Below, in pieces: positions 41,028-50,417 of a stretch of 64,000 nt of DNA. This DNA comes from Vreelandella arcis (GTDB lineage: Bacteria; Pseudomonadota; Gammaproteobacteria; Pseudomonadales; Halomonadaceae), in NCBI RefSeq assembly GCF_900103865.1, contig NZ_FNII01000015.1, positions 28,502 through 92,501 of the forward strand, read 5' to 3'. The notes below the pieces were generated by a model that saw only the letters and a program-made list of their open reading frames with translations, was not told the DNA's origin and made no database searches. The first letter of the stretch is position 1, and each line of letters begins with the position of its first letter. Position numbers and translations under genes: made by a program.

Positions 41028-41648
41028 ATGGCACCTGATCTTGACACTCTTAGCCGCCAGATTATCCAGGCGGCCAATGATATGCCTCGCTATATGGTGG
41101 CGCTGGCAGGCCCGCCGGGCGCCGGAAAATCTTATCGCAGCGAGCAGCTTTGCGCGGCGATTAATCGAAAGCGGCCGGGGCAGGCTGGGGTGGTGCCGAT
41201 GGACGGTTACCACTTCGACAACGCCGTGCTCGGTGAGGCGCAGTTGCCGCTCAAGGGGGCGCCGCATACCTTCGACGTTGACGGCCTGCATGATGATCTG
41301 GAGCGCATCCGTCGCGCTGACCGGCCTGTCGCGGTGCCTGTTTTCGACCGTCCGCTGGATCTGGCACGCGCCGGTGGGCGGTTGATTACCCTCGAACAGC
41401 GCATCGTAATCATCGAGGGCAATTATCTATTACTCGACCGTCCGGTGTGGCGCGACCTACACGCGCTGTTTGACTGGACGCTGATGCTGGAAGTCGACGA
41501 CGACGTGCTGGTCAAACGCCTGGTGGCCCGTTGGTTAGCCATGGGCCAAGACCGCGCAGGTGCGCTCGAGCGCACCCACCAAAAAGATATGCTCAATGCC
41601 CAACTGGTGAAAACAAGTAGCTTGCCACCCGACCAACGCTGGCGTTAG
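41028..41648 (+). CDS. P-loop kinase (nucleoside/fructose-kinase-like, FrcK-type)
   Basis: A 206-residue protein of the PanK/uridine-kinase-like P-loop group. Walker A AGPPGAGKSYRSEQL lies near residue 27, MDGYHFDNAVL carries the DGYH motif of the group, and VIIEGNYLLLDRPVWRDL follows. Proteins of this type in rhizobial frcBCAK operons are annotated as fructose-transport-associated kinases, although their substrate has not been proved as far as I know. Here it could phosphorylate the fructose or xylulose formed by the dehydrogenases. It starts six bases after the SDR gene. Confidence 0.82.
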   Translation: MAPDLDTLSRQIIQAANDMPRYMVALAGPPGAGKSYRSEQLCAAINRKRPGQAGVVPMDGYHFDNAVLGEAQLPLKGAPHTFDVDGLHDDLERIRRADRPVAVPVFDRPLDLARAGGRLITLEQRIVIIEGNYLLLDRPVWRDLHALFDWTLMLEVDDDVLVKRLVARWLAMGQDRAGALERTHQKDMLNAQLVKTSSLPPDQRWR

Positions 41649-41683
41649 CCCGTAACGTCTAATCAACAACCTGGAGAGCAACC

Positions 41684-43171
41684 ATGACCCAACTCAATAA
41701 TCACAATGTGGGCACACTAGGCTCCCCCATTGCCACCCCCGATTATGACCGTAGCGCCGTCACGCCGGGCATTGTGCATATCGGGGTAGGTGGTTTTCAC
41801 CGCGCGCATCAAGCGATGTATCTGGATGCCTTGATGAACCAGGGCGAAGCGCTGGACTGGGGCATTGTCGGCGTTGGTGTCATGCCGGGCGACAAACGCA
41901 TGCAGCAGGCATTGGCCGCGCAGGATCATCTCTACACGTTGGTTATAAAGCACCCGGATGGTCAGTACGAGCCGCGGGTGATCGGCAGTATGCTGGATTA
42001 CCTTTTTGCCCCGGAGGCGACAGAAGCGGTCATCGAGCAAATGGCCGACCCGCAGATACGTATTGTGTCGTTAACGGTGACCGAAGGTGGCTACAATTTT
42101 CATCCGGTGAGCGGCGAGTTCGACCTGGACAACCCACAAGTACGCGATGATCTGGCGAATCCCACACAGCCCTCAACGAGCTTCGGTTTAGTGGTAGAGG
42201 CACTGGTTCGCCGCCGGGCGCGTGGCATTGCGCCTTTCACGGTCATGTCCTGCGACAACATACAAGGCAACGGCGACGTAGCAAAACGCATGTTTAGCGC
42301 GTTTGCCCAGGCGCGGGATGCTGAGTTAGGTGCCTGGCTTGCCAGTGAGGTGGCATTTCCCAATGCCATGGTGGATCGCATTACCCCCGTGACCGCCGCG
42401 GCGGATATCGAGGAACTAGCGCATCGGTTTGAGATTGACGACGCCTGGCCGGTGGTATGTGAACCGTTCACGCAATGGGTGCTGGAAGACCACTTTCCGC
42501 TGGGGCGTCCGGCGCTGGAAAAAGTGGGCGTGCAGATGGTTGAGGATGTAGAACCTTACGAGCTGATGAAGCTCCGGCTGCTCAACGCCAGTCACCAAGC
42601 GCTGACTTATTTTGGTTATCTGGCAGGCTACCGTTACGCTCACGAGGTATGCCAGGATCCGCTGTTCGTTGATTTCTTGCTCGGCTACATGCGCGAGGAA
42701 GGCTCGCCCACGCTGGCCCCGGTGCCCGGCGTTGACCTTGAAGCCTATCGGCTGACGCTGATCGAGCGCTTTGCTAATCCGCAAATTAAGGACACCCTGG
42801 CGCGTTTATGTGCGGAAAGCTCTGACCGTATTCCTAAATGGCTGGTACCGGTGATTCGCCAGCAGTTGTCACAAAACGGCGAGATCCGTCGTAGTGCGGC
42901 GGTGGTTGCCAGTTGGGCACGCTATGCTGAAGGACACGACGAACAGGGCGAACCCATCGAGATCGTCGACCGTCTGAAAACGTCGCTGATGGAGATTGCG
43001 GCTAACAATCGCACTCAGCCAACGGCGTTTGTTGAAAACCGTGAGCTATTTGGCGATCTGGCCGAGCAGCCTCGCTTTTTGGACGCCTACCTGGCGGCGC
43101 TGACGTCGCTGCACGAACGCGGCGCACGCGCTACCCTTGAGGAAATAGTCTCGTCTAAAGGAATTCAGTGA
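41684..43171 (+). CDS. Mannitol 2-dehydrogenase / D-arabinitol dehydrogenase family
   Basis: A 495-residue polyol-specific long-chain dehydrogenase. The N-terminal Rossmann segment VHIGVGGFHRAHQAMYLDAL and the catalytic block MKLRLLNASHQALTYFGYLAG (with Lys, Asn and His) are the family hallmarks; SCDNIQGNG is also conserved. It oxidises D-mannitol to fructose or D-arabitol to xylulose with NAD. The xylulokinase gene immediately after it makes arabitol (giving xylulose) at least as likely as mannitol. CTGGAG precedes the ATG. Confidence 0.92.
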   Translation: MTQLNNHNVGTLGSPIATPDYDRSAVTPGIVHIGVGGFHRAHQAMYLDALMNQGEALDWGIVGVGVMPGDKRMQQALAAQDHLYTLVIKHPDGQYEPRVIGSMLDYLFAPEATEAVIEQMADPQIRIVSLTVTEGGYNFHPVSGEFDLDNPQVRDDLANPTQPSTSFGLVVEALVRRRARGIAPFTVMSCDNIQGNGDVAKRMFSAFAQARDAELGAWLASEVAFPNAMVDRITPVTAAADIEELAHRFEIDDAWPVVCEPFTQWVLEDHFPLGRPALEKVGVQMVEDVEPYELMKLRLLNASHQALTYFGYLAGYRYAHEVCQDPLFVDFLLGYMREEGSPTLAPVPGVDLEAYRLTLIERFANPQIKDTLARLCAESSDRIPKWLVPVIRQQLSQNGEIRRSAAVVASWARYAEGHDEQGEPIEIVDRLKTSLMEIAANNRTQPTAFVENRELFGDLAEQPRFLDAYLAALTSLHERGARATLEEIVSSKGIQ

Positions 43172-44682
43172 TGTATATCGGCGTTGATTGCGGAACGCAA
43201 AGCACCAAAGTCGTAGTGCTAGATGTTGAGCAAGGTCTTATACGTGGCGAGGCAAGCCGTCCCCACCACCTCGATGAAGGCGAAAATGGCCGTCGTGAAC
43301 AAGCGCCCAGCGAGTGGCTGACCGCATTGAAAGGCGCCTTCTTCGAAGCCCTGGAGCGCGCGGGCGTCGATGCAGGGCAGGTGCGCGGTATTGGGGTCTC
43401 CGGCCAGCAGCACGGCATGGTGGCGTTGGACGCTGAGGGCGTGCCGGTGTATCCGGCAAAGTTATGGTGCGATACCGAAACCAGCGCCCACAACAGCGAA
43501 TTGGTGGCGCGCCTTGGCGGCGAAGCAGGCTGCTTGGACAAGCTCGGTTTGGTGCTGCAAACCGGCTATACCGCCTCCAAGGTGGCATGGCTGCGCGACC
43601 ACCATCCCGAGGCTTATCAGCGTATCGACAGCCTGCTGCTGCCTCACGATTATCTAAACTTTTGGTTGACCGGTCACCGCGTGACCGAGGCGGGTGATGC
43701 TTCAGGAACCGGTTATTTCGATACCCAACGTCGGCGCTGGCGGCTGGATGTGTTTGCCGAGATCGCGCCCGAATTGGATGCCCAACGCGTACTTCCTCGT
43801 TTGCTGGAGGCTCATGAGCCGGCGGGTGTTGTACAAAGTGCCGTGGCTGCCGAACTGGGGCTGGCCGACGATGTCGTGGTGTCCTCCGGCGGTGGGGATA
43901 ATATGCTGGGTGCCATTGGCACGGGCAATATTACCCCGGGGTTGATTACGTTAAGCTTAGGCACATCGGGGACAGTCTGCGCCTATTCACCTGCGTCGGT
44001 GGTCTGTGATAACGCCATGGTCGCCAACTTTTGTTCAAGCACTGGTGGCTGGCTGCCGTTGATCTGCACCATGAATGTCACTTCGGCGACGACGCGGGTG
44101 CGTGAGCTGTTTGGCTTGGATCTGGAAGCGTTTGGCGATCGGGTGGCCAGTGCCCCCGTCGGTGCAGAAGGCATTACCGTACTGCCCTTTTTTAACGGGG
44201 AGCGAGTGCCGATGCTGCCGGAAGCCTCGGCGGATTTCCTCGGCTTAACCAGCCTTAACACCACTCAGGCCAACCTATGCCGTGCTGTGATGGAAGGCGC
44301 AACCTTTGGATTGCGCTACGGGTTGGAACTGCTGGGCGACTTAACCGCAGGGGCGAGCCAAATCCGCTTGATTGGCGGTGGCGCCAAGAGTGCCGTTTGG
44401 CGGCAGATGGTGGCGGACATTACCAATACCCAGGTCATCTGCCCTGTGATTACCGATGCGGCCGCGCTGGGCGCAGCGCTGCAGGCGGCTTGGTGCGACC
44501 AACGAGAAACCGGTGTGACCCTAGATGCGTTGTGTGAACGGTTGGTAACCTTAGATGCCCAATCTAAAGCGGATCCAGACCCAGCGCGCGTAGCGGCTTA
44601 CCAAACGGCGTATTCGCGTTACTGTAGTGCGCTTGACCAGCGCCACGGCCACGCCGATTCATTGAATGCACGCGGTCAATAA
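43171..44682 (+). CDS. xylB: Xylulokinase
   Basis: A 503-residue FGGY-family kinase. [17 protein letters not shown] at the N-terminus is the phosphate-binding loop, [15 protein letters not shown] and [15 protein letters not shown] are XylB-like, and [16 protein letters not shown] is the C-terminal signature. It phosphorylates D-xylulose to xylulose 5-phosphate, the entry to the pentose phosphate pathway. The ATG at 43171 shares its A with the preceding stop; a GTG three bases earlier is also possible. AAGGA lies upstream. Confidence 0.94.
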   Translation: MYIGVDCGTQSTKVVVLDVEQGLIRGEASRPHHLDEGENGRREQAPSEWLTALKGAFFEALERAGVDAGQVRGIGVSGQQHGMVALDAEGVPVYPAKLWCDTETSAHNSELVARLGGEAGCLDKLGLVLQTGYTASKVAWLRDHHPEAYQRIDSLLLPHDYLNFWLTGHRVTEAGDASGTGYFDTQRRRWRLDVFAEIAPELDAQRVLPRLLEAHEPAGVVQSAVAAELGLADDVVVSSGGGDNMLGAIGTGNITPGLITLSLGTSGTVCAYSPASVVCDNAMVANFCSSTGGWLPLICTMNVTSATTRVRELFGLDLEAFGDRVASAPVGAEGITVLPFFNGERVPMLPEASADFLGLTSLNTTQANLCRAVMEGATFGLRYGLELLGDLTAGASQIRLIGGGAKSAVWRQMVADITNTQVICPVITDAAALGAALQAAWCDQRETGVTLDALCERLVTLDAQSKADPDPARVAAYQTAYSRYCSALDQRHGHADSLNARGQ

Positions 44683-44692
44683 GGAGATTTAT

Positions 44693-45646
44693 ATGGCTGA
44701 CCAATTACAGCAGTTAAAACAACACTCACTGGTGGTGGCCGATACCGGTGACCTCGAGGCGATTCGTCGCTACCAGCCGCAAGATGCCACCACCAACCCG
44801 TCGCTATTGCTCAAGGCGTTCAGCCTGCCGGGCTATCAGGCGATGATCGACGAAGAACTGAGCCAGGTGAAAGCCGCCGGCGGGGCGCGCGAGCAGCAGG
44901 TGCCCTACGCCGTGGATCGGTTGGCGGTGGCGGTAGGCAGCGAAATCGCCGCCGTAGTGCCGGGGCGCGTATCCACCGAAGTGGCGGCCCGGCTGTCGTT
45001 TGATACCCAGGCGAGTATCGCCAAAGCCCACGAGCTGATCGAGCTTTATGAAGCCCGAGGCGTTAGCCGCGACCGCGTGCTGATCAAACTGGCCTCCACC
45101 TGGGAGGGCATTCGCGCCGCCGAGGTACTTGAGCGTGAGGGTATCCAGTGCAACCTAACGCTGCTGTTTAGCGATGCGCAGGCCCAGGCATGCTTTGATG
45201 CAGGCGTGTTCCTTATTTCGCCGTTTGTGGGCCGCGTCACCGATTGGTACAAAAACGCCACTGGCAAGGACTATACGCCAGAAGATGACCCGGGCGTTAA
45301 GTTTGTTCAGGGTGTTTGCGAACGTGCCAACCAGGGTGGCTACGAGACCGTCGTGATGGGCGCAAGTTTCCGCACCACCGGCCAGGTGCTGGCGTTGGCG
45401 GGATGCCCGCGGTTGACGATTTCACCGGCGTTGCTGGAAGAACTGGCGTCGGCGGACGGCGAGGTGACTCCTCAAATTGCCCCGTCTAGCGGCAACGGCA
45501 AGTCGTTCCCCGCTCTCAGCGAAGCGGATTTCCGCTGGGGCCACAACCAGGATGCGATGGCCAACGACAAGCTGGCGGAAGGGATTCGTCGCTTCCACGA
45601 CGACCAGCTCGAGCTGGAAACGCTGATTGATCAGCGGTTGGGGTGA
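44693..45646 (+). CDS. tal: Transaldolase
   Basis: A 317-residue class I transaldolase (TalB type). The Schiff-base Lys is in [20 protein letters not shown] near residue 130, preceded by [13 protein letters not shown] and followed by [18 protein letters not shown] and [13 protein letters not shown]. It exchanges three-carbon units between sugar phosphates and so processes xylulose 5-phosphate made by the previous gene product. The ATG at 44693 has AAGGAG upstream. It is the last gene of the polyol operon. Confidence 0.95.
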   Translation: MADQLQQLKQHSLVVADTGDLEAIRRYQPQDATTNPSLLLKAFSLPGYQAMIDEELSQVKAAGGAREQQVPYAVDRLAVAVGSEIAAVVPGRVSTEVAARLSFDTQASIAKAHELIELYEARGVSRDRVLIKLASTWEGIRAAEVLEREGIQCNLTLLFSDAQAQACFDAGVFLISPFVGRVTDWYKNATGKDYTPEDDPGVKFVQGVCERANQGGYETVVMGASFRTTGQVLALAGCPRLTISPALLEELASADGEVTPQIAPSSGNGKSFPALSEADFRWGHNQDAMANDKLAEGIRRFHDDQLELETLIDQRLG

Positions 45647-45708
45647 GTCGACGCAGGCCTGAACCGCAAGGCACAATGGATTGACATTCAGCGCTCAGGA
45701 GCAGATTG

Positions 45709-46551
45709 ATGGAGTCAGCCTTAGCCGCGTTACTGGAATCGTCCGGTTTAACTCCCAAGGCTGCGTTGCAGCCGTTGAGTGGCGGCGATATCGCCTCCGT
45801 TTATCAGCTTGATACCGATCAGGGTAGGGTCGTGGTCAAGCACGATGAGGCGGATCGATTGCGCGGTGAAGCCGAAGCCCTGCGTGCTTTGAAAGGCGCA
45901 TGCGCAAAACTGGTGGTTCCGGAAGTACTGGGGCTAGCTGAGGGCTGGCTGATCATGGAGGCCCTGGACACGTCCGGCCGGCGAGATAACAGGGCGCTGG
46001 GCGAAGGCTTGAAAGAACTCCACGCAAGCGTCGGTGAGCAACATGGCTGGCATTGGGACAATGCCTGCGGTAGCACGCCCCAGCCGAATGCGCCGCTGAA
46101 TGATGGGCGCGCCTTTCAGCGCGAGCGGCGGCTATTGCCGCTTGGCGAGGCCTGCTACCAGAGTGGCCTGCTCGACAAGTCGCTTTTCGAGCGCATTGTG
46201 CGTCAGGCCCACGCGCTGGAAGACTGGCTGCCCGACCGGCCGGCGAGCCTGGTGCACGGCGACCTGTGGTCCGGCAATGTACTGCATACTCCCCGTGGTC
46301 CGGCCATCATCGACCCGGCGATTTACCGGCACTACCCGGAAGTCGATATCGCCATGCTGACCCTCTTCGGCTCGCTGGATGACGCCTTTTACCAGGCCTA
46401 CTGGAACGGCGACGCCCCGACCGATTGGCCGAGGCGTGAGGCGTTATTCCAGCTGTATCCGCTGCTCAACCACGTTCTCCTGTTCGGCGCGAGCTTTCGC
46501 AGCGGGGTAGAGCGCAGCCTCGCTACGCTTGAGGCTTACCAGGACTTGTAG
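45709..46551 (+). CDS. Fructosamine-3-kinase family protein
   Basis: A 280-residue aminoglycoside-phosphotransferase-like kinase. LVHGDLWSGNVLHTPRGPAIIDPAIYRHYPEVDIAM contains the catalytic Asp and the metal-binding Asp of the family, and IASVYQLDTDQGRVVVKHD is the N-lobe. Such enzymes phosphorylate glycated protein amines or ribulosamines and so start repair of sugar damage. That suits a locus making fructose and xylulose. The ATG at 45709 has AGGAG seven bases upstream. Its end overlaps the convergent cynS gene by 16 bases. Confidence 0.9.
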   Translation: MESALAALLESSGLTPKAALQPLSGGDIASVYQLDTDQGRVVVKHDEADRLRGEAEALRALKGACAKLVVPEVLGLAEGWLIMEALDTSGRRDNRALGEGLKELHASVGEQHGWHWDNACGSTPQPNAPLNDGRAFQRERRLLPLGEACYQSGLLDKSLFERIVRQAHALEDWLPDRPASLVHGDLWSGNVLHTPRGPAIIDPAIYRHYPEVDIAMLTLFGSLDDAFYQAYWNGDAPTDWPRREALFQLYPLLNHVLLFGASFRSGVERSLATLEAYQDL

Positions 46552-46976
46552 GGCAGGAATTTGCCATTGAGGGTCAGCAGCACGCGGTCGCCTTTGGGAT
46601 CCTCGACCTTATCGACCTCCATCGTGAAATCGATGGCGCTCATGATGCCGTCGCCAAACTGCTCCTGTACCACGTCCTTGAGCGTTTCCCCATACACGCC
46701 AACGACTTCGTAAAGGCGATAAATGAAAGGGTCTTGTGGGATGGCTTCATCCCACACCTTCGTTGGGAACGCCACCAGTGCATCGGCTATATCGCTATCA
46801 ACATCCAGCGTATCGCAGATCTTGTGGGCGATATCGGCGCTGGCACTGTTCATGCCGTAGCAAGCTGAGGCCACCCATACGGGCGACATCCCCACGGCGC
46901 TGGCAATGTCGTCCCAGCTCATTTTCTTGCGCGCTTTGGCGGCAAGCAAGGTGTGGCGCATTTCAAGTTTATCCAT
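46536..46976 (-). CDS. cynS: Cyanase
   Basis: A 146-residue protein matching cyanate hydratase: an N-terminal helix-turn-helix-like domain (KKMSWDDIASAVGMSPVWVASACYG) and the C-terminal catalytic part IYRLYEVVGVYGETLKDVVQEQFGDGIMSAIDF, which holds the catalytic Arg, Glu and Ser. It converts cyanate and bicarbonate to ammonia and CO2. E. coli CynS has 156 residues, so this is slightly short at the N-terminus. AGGAG precedes the ATG. It lies downstream of a formate/nitrite-type channel gene, and no cynT or cynX is nearby. Confidence 0.93.
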   Translation of the reverse strand: MDKLEMRHTLLAAKARKKMSWDDIASAVGMSPVWVASACYGMNSASADIAHKICDTLDVDSDIADALVAFPTKVWDEAIPQDPFIYRLYEVVGVYGETLKDVVQEQFGDGIMSAIDFTMEVDKVEDPKGDRVLLTLNGKFLPYKSW

Positions 46977-47025
46977 GATGGTGCTCCTTTTAAGGTAGGG
47001 CGAGTGCAGTTCTTCTCAGAGACGA

Positions 47026-47838
47026 TCAAGACAAAACTTTTTTGGCCTGAGTTCGGACGTGGGTGGTGTAGAGAACCAAGCCAACCAGTGTCAAGCCACC
47101 GACCAGGTTACCCAGCACCGTCGGGATTTCGTTCCACATAATGTATTGATACAGCGTGAATTCTGCGCCCATCATGAGGCCAATCGGGAACAAGAACATG
47201 TTGACTACGGAGTGCTCGAAACCCAGATAGAAAAACACAATGATCGGCATCCACATGGCCATGATTTTGCCGGAAACCGTTGTGGAGATGGATGCCCCCA
47301 CCACACCCATCGACACCATCCAGTTACAGAACATGCCCCTCAAGAAAAGCACAATCCAACCGGCAAGCCCTGCATCCTGGTAACCCACTGTGCGACTCTC
47401 ACCGGCAGCCATCATCGTTAGCCCGACGTCGCTGATTTCCTGGGTGCCGCCCATGGTGAAGTTCATGTAGCCGAACGTTGCAATAAACAGGGCGCCGCCA
47501 AGATTGCCTAGCCCCACCAGGCCCCAGCACTTCAACATTCGGGGCAGAGTGACACCCGGTCGTTTGTCGAGCCAAGCAATCGGTACCAGCATAAAGACCC
47601 CGGTGAGCAGGTCATAACCCATCAGATAGAGCATGACAAAGCCAACGGGGAAGAGTAACGACCCGATAAGGAATGAGCCTGTTTGGGTGGCAATGGTGAT
47701 GGCAAAAATAACCGCCAACGCCAGGGTGGCCCCTGCCATGAAGGCACGAATAAGCGTATCCCGGGTGCCCATATAAACTTTTGATTCACCCTGGTCTACC
47801 AGCTTAGTGACGAATTCACTGGGCATTAGATATGACAT
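47026..47838 (-). CDS. Formate/nitrite transporter family protein
   Basis: A 270-residue FNT-family channel with six membrane segments: MSYLMPSEFVTKLVDQGESK at the start, AFMAGATLALAVIFAI in the first helix, and GNLGGALFIATFGYMN and EHSVVNMFLFP in conserved half-helix regions. The start at 47838 is preferred because FNT proteins normally begin this way and AGGA lies upstream; an ATG at 47859 would add seven residues. FNT proteins pass small anions such as formate or nitrite. Pairing with cynS suggests cyanate, bicarbonate or nitrite, but this is inference. The gap to cynS is 49 bases. Confidence 0.88.
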   Translation of the reverse strand: MSYLMPSEFVTKLVDQGESKVYMGTRDTLIRAFMAGATLALAVIFAITIATQTGSFLIGSLLFPVGFVMLYLMGYDLLTGVFMLVPIAWLDKRPGVTLPRMLKCWGLVGLGNLGGALFIATFGYMNFTMGGTQEISDVGLTMMAAGESRTVGYQDAGLAGWIVLFLRGMFCNWMVSMGVVGASISTTVSGKIMAMWMPIIVFFYLGFEHSVVNMFLFPIGLMMGAEFTLYQYIMWNEIPTVLGNLVGGLTLVGLVLYTTHVRTQAKKVLS

Positions 47839-47859
47839 ATCTAGGTTTTCCTGTGTCAT

Positions 47860-48503
47860 TTCGGTTAGTTAACGCCGCGCTCAATAGTCCAGTGCTAATC
47901 CTTTGGCTAAGTCTGGATATCGCAAGCACTTTGCTCGTGTGCAGACTGGTGCATTTGGTATGCCAATCTAGTGAAAAGTTAATTTTTTTAAAAAATAAGG
48001 CTTTTAAAATTAGTGGTTTATATATTTAAACGGTAAACCATCCGGATGACTTTTTGGGTCTGATAATAAAGGCGCATGCGATGGCATAATAAAAATTGCA
48101 CCAATGAGTGGCATCTATTAGTTAAGCACGCCCCGATTTAGCGCATTAAGAGTGGGGCCAGGGTGTATGAGGCCTCGCTAACGTATCCACCCTGCCTGCT
48201 TTTCGATATAAGCGAGGGCATCGCACTTGTTTGGCGCAATGCGGCTTGCCGGTCGTGCGTTGATGGGCGGCAGGAATGCGTTGACAACGTGGCGTGAGAA
48301 AATTGACGGATCGAGGGGTTGGTGCTAGCTTACGTGCATAATTGTATGTTATGGCGCAATATTATCCGTCATGATACCGAGCGATCTCGTCGCAGTGGTT
48401 AACGCCACCTGCGACGTCATCGGTTAACCCTAGCGTCATGGAAGACGGCCTGTGGTTAGTTTAGGCATCACTTCCTAGCGCCCTGAGAATATGGGGCTCC
48501 ACT
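47860..48503. other. Long intergenic region with no recognisable gene
   Basis: About 640 bases between the FNT channel and the mipA-type gene hold no convincing reading frame. The part near 47980-48030 is strongly AT-rich, and the part from 48100 on is balanced. GGTTAAC occurs at 48397 and 48422 as a spaced repeat. No RNA gene, terminator or known motif was found. Confidence 0.5.
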
Positions 48504-49304
48504 ATGACATCGAGACTCTTTGATATACCCAACTCACCATCAAGTAAGTGCCGTTCGCTAGGACTCAAGGTCGCTTTGTCCGCGCTTTTGATAACGGCGT
48601 CGGGTAGTGCCCTAGCGCAATGGGAAGGTAGCGTTGGCGCCGGGGTTTTTAGCGTGCCTGAGTACCTGGGTAGCGATGAAAACGAAACGCGCGTCTGGCC
48701 CAATGCCAGCATCACCTATGGCGATTCGTTCTATGCCGGGGTACGTGAGGGCATTGGTTGGAACCTGTTTCGCCAAGGGGGCTGGCAGATTTCCCCGTTT
48801 TTCAGTTATCTGCCTGGTCGTGATAACGACGGCGAACTAAGTGGGCTAGACGAAGTTGATGACGCTGCGGCCCTAGGGCTACGAGCCCGCTATTCAAGCG
48901 GCCCCTGGATGCTGGAAGCGGCTACCAAAACCCCGTTGGGCGGTGATATAGACGGCTACGAAGCGGATCTAAAAGCCAACTGGAGCGCCATGTTAACGGA
49001 TCAGATGGCCTTTTCCATTGGCCCTGAAGTGACCTACAGCAGCGATAACTGGACCGACGATCTGTTTGGTATATCGCCGGCGGAAAGCGCCCGTTCGGGG
49101 CTTGCCGTTTACCGTCCTAAAGATGGCTATTTCCGCCTGGGGCTGACAAGCCGCTTGAGCTACTACTTAAGCCGTGACTGGTCGGTAACGGGGCTAATGG
49201 GCGTTACCCGGTTAACTGGTGACGCCGCCGATAGCCCGATTGTCGACGACGTGGGTGATGAGACGCAGCTGATGGGCGGCGCGCTGATCAACTATCACTT
49301 TTAG
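48504..49304 (+). CDS. MipA/OmpV-family outer-membrane protein
   Basis: A 266-residue protein with a signal peptide (SALA/Q near residue 38) and the MipA/OmpV barrel: GVFSVPEYLGSDENETRVWPNASITYGDSFYAG, GVREGIGWNLF and the C-terminal GGALINYHF ending in Phe. MipA was described as a scaffold for murein synthesis enzymes in E. coli, while OmpV-type proteins act as porins; the role here is unknown. Its last four bases overlap the convergent hydrolase gene. Confidence 0.88.
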   Translation: MTSRLFDIPNSPSSKCRSLGLKVALSALLITASGSALAQWEGSVGAGVFSVPEYLGSDENETRVWPNASITYGDSFYAGVREGIGWNLFRQGGWQISPFFSYLPGRDNDGELSGLDEVDDAAALGLRARYSSGPWMLEAATKTPLGGDIDGYEADLKANWSAMLTDQMAFSIGPEVTYSSDNWTDDLFGISPAESARSGLAVYRPKDGYFRLGLTSRLSYYLSRDWSVTGLMGVTRLTGDAADSPIVDDVGDETQLMGGALINYHF

Positions 49305-50218
49305 TGGAGTCGACTAGCCACGCGCCGCCACCAGCGGTGAAGCCTTTTACCCGGGCTTGCGTTTTGCAATAACGACGTGCTGCCATGGCGCTCCAAAAAG
49401 CGTTTAAGTGGCGCGACTTGCTGGTGATTGTTCAGCATCGGCGCGTGGCCGCAGTCAGCCGCCTCCAGCGTTTCCAGGTGAGGCTGATCCTGGCGCATAC
49501 GCGTGACGCTGTCGGCCCGCAGTAGCGCCGAATGCTCACCCCGAATGACCATTAACGGGCAGCGTATGCGCTGCCAATCGCTCCAGGTATCGCGTGGCGT
49601 ATCGTGTACAAACTGCTCGCCAATCCGTGGGTCATAATGAAAAGTCCAACTGCCGTCGGGCATTCGTCTGGCGCTGCTAAGTGCCATTCGCTGCCATTCT
49701 TTGTCCGTCAGTCTGCCAAAGCCCTGGTAGTTTTGCTCAAGGGATTGTGTTAACTCGCTAAGCGTTAAGAAGCGTTTGAACACGCTGAAATACGTGGCCA
49801 TTTCGGCTAGCGCTTGGCTATCCAATTCGGGGCCCACGTCATTGAGAACTAAGCAACCAATTCGCTGGGCGGTGGCGTCATCGGCCGCCAGCAGCATGCC
49901 GAGTAAGCCACCCATTGATGTGCCGACCCAGTTAGCACGCTCAATATGGAAGTGGTCGAGTACCGCTAACGCGATCGTCACATAGTGGCTATATAAGTAA
50001 TCATTCGCAGGATAAAGCGACCAGCTTGAAAGTCCGCGTCCAGGGGTGTCAGGAGCGATTACCCGCCATTGTGAGCCTAACTGGTGCGCGAGGGACTCAA
50101 AATCGCCGCCATGGCGTGACAAGCCATGCCAGGCGATCACAGTGTTGGGGGCATCGGAGTGCCAAATGCGAACGGCGATCTCAAGTTCGCGAACGCTGAT
50201 AAATTCGATGCTATCCAT
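49301..50218 (-). CDS. Alpha/beta-hydrolase
   Basis: A 305-residue alpha/beta-hydrolase-fold protein. The oxyanion region is AWHGLSRHGGDFESLA, the nucleophile elbow is GTSMGGLLGM, and the final His is in ADCGHAPMLNN. The Asp is probably in the NDVGPEL or VIRGEHSALL region. The substrate is unknown; such proteins cleave esters, amides or C-C bonds. The ATG at 50218 was chosen because homology to the fold begins soon after it; the upstream codons to 50281 are Cys- and Pro-rich and unlikely. Confidence 0.87.
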   Translation of the reverse strand: MDSIEFISVRELEIAVRIWHSDAPNTVIAWHGLSRHGGDFESLAHQLGSQWRVIAPDTPGRGLSSWSLYPANDYLYSHYVTIALAVLDHFHIERANWVGTSMGGLLGMLLAADDATAQRIGCLVLNDVGPELDSQALAEMATYFSVFKRFLTLSELTQSLEQNYQGFGRLTDKEWQRMALSSARRMPDGSWTFHYDPRIGEQFVHDTPRDTWSDWQRIRCPLMVIRGEHSALLRADSVTRMRQDQPHLETLEAADCGHAPMLNNHQQVAPLKRFLERHGSTSLLQNASPGKRLHRWWRRVASRLH

Positions 50219-50365
50219 GGCAGGCCTCGGTGTTTGATTTGTTGCTGTGCAACATGGTGACGTACAGCATAGTTGAGTCAATCAGGTTTGCACGGTGCAC
50301 CTAGGGTGCAAAGAAACATGAAAGTAGGCCAAAATTCTAATTAGGGACTGGTATCAAGAAAAAAA

Positions 50366-50381
50366 CATGCGACAATGTATG
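50366..50381. promoter_or_regulatory. AcrR-like operator half-site pair before the TolC-family gene
   Basis: CATGCGACAATGTATG keeps the TGTATG half-site seen at 51952 and 58005 and has a degenerate CATGCG partner. It is 36 bases before the tolC-type ATG. It is the weakest of the three sites. Confidence 0.35.
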
Positions 50382-50417
50382 TAAGCAATCGGACCGATAT
50401 TACTGAGGAATAACGCT

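Noticed and set aside
40242..41291. A 349-codon open frame on the minus strand
   Set aside because: It is wholly opposite the SDR and kinase genes, whose motifs and ribosome sites are clear. Long antisense frames are expected in GC-rich coding DNA, and its product (His/Arg-rich) matches nothing known.
47832..48029. A 65-codon plus-strand frame at the start of the FNT intergenic region
   Set aside because: It begins inside the FNT gene on the other strand, runs through AT-rich spacer and has no ribosome site or recognisable similarity.
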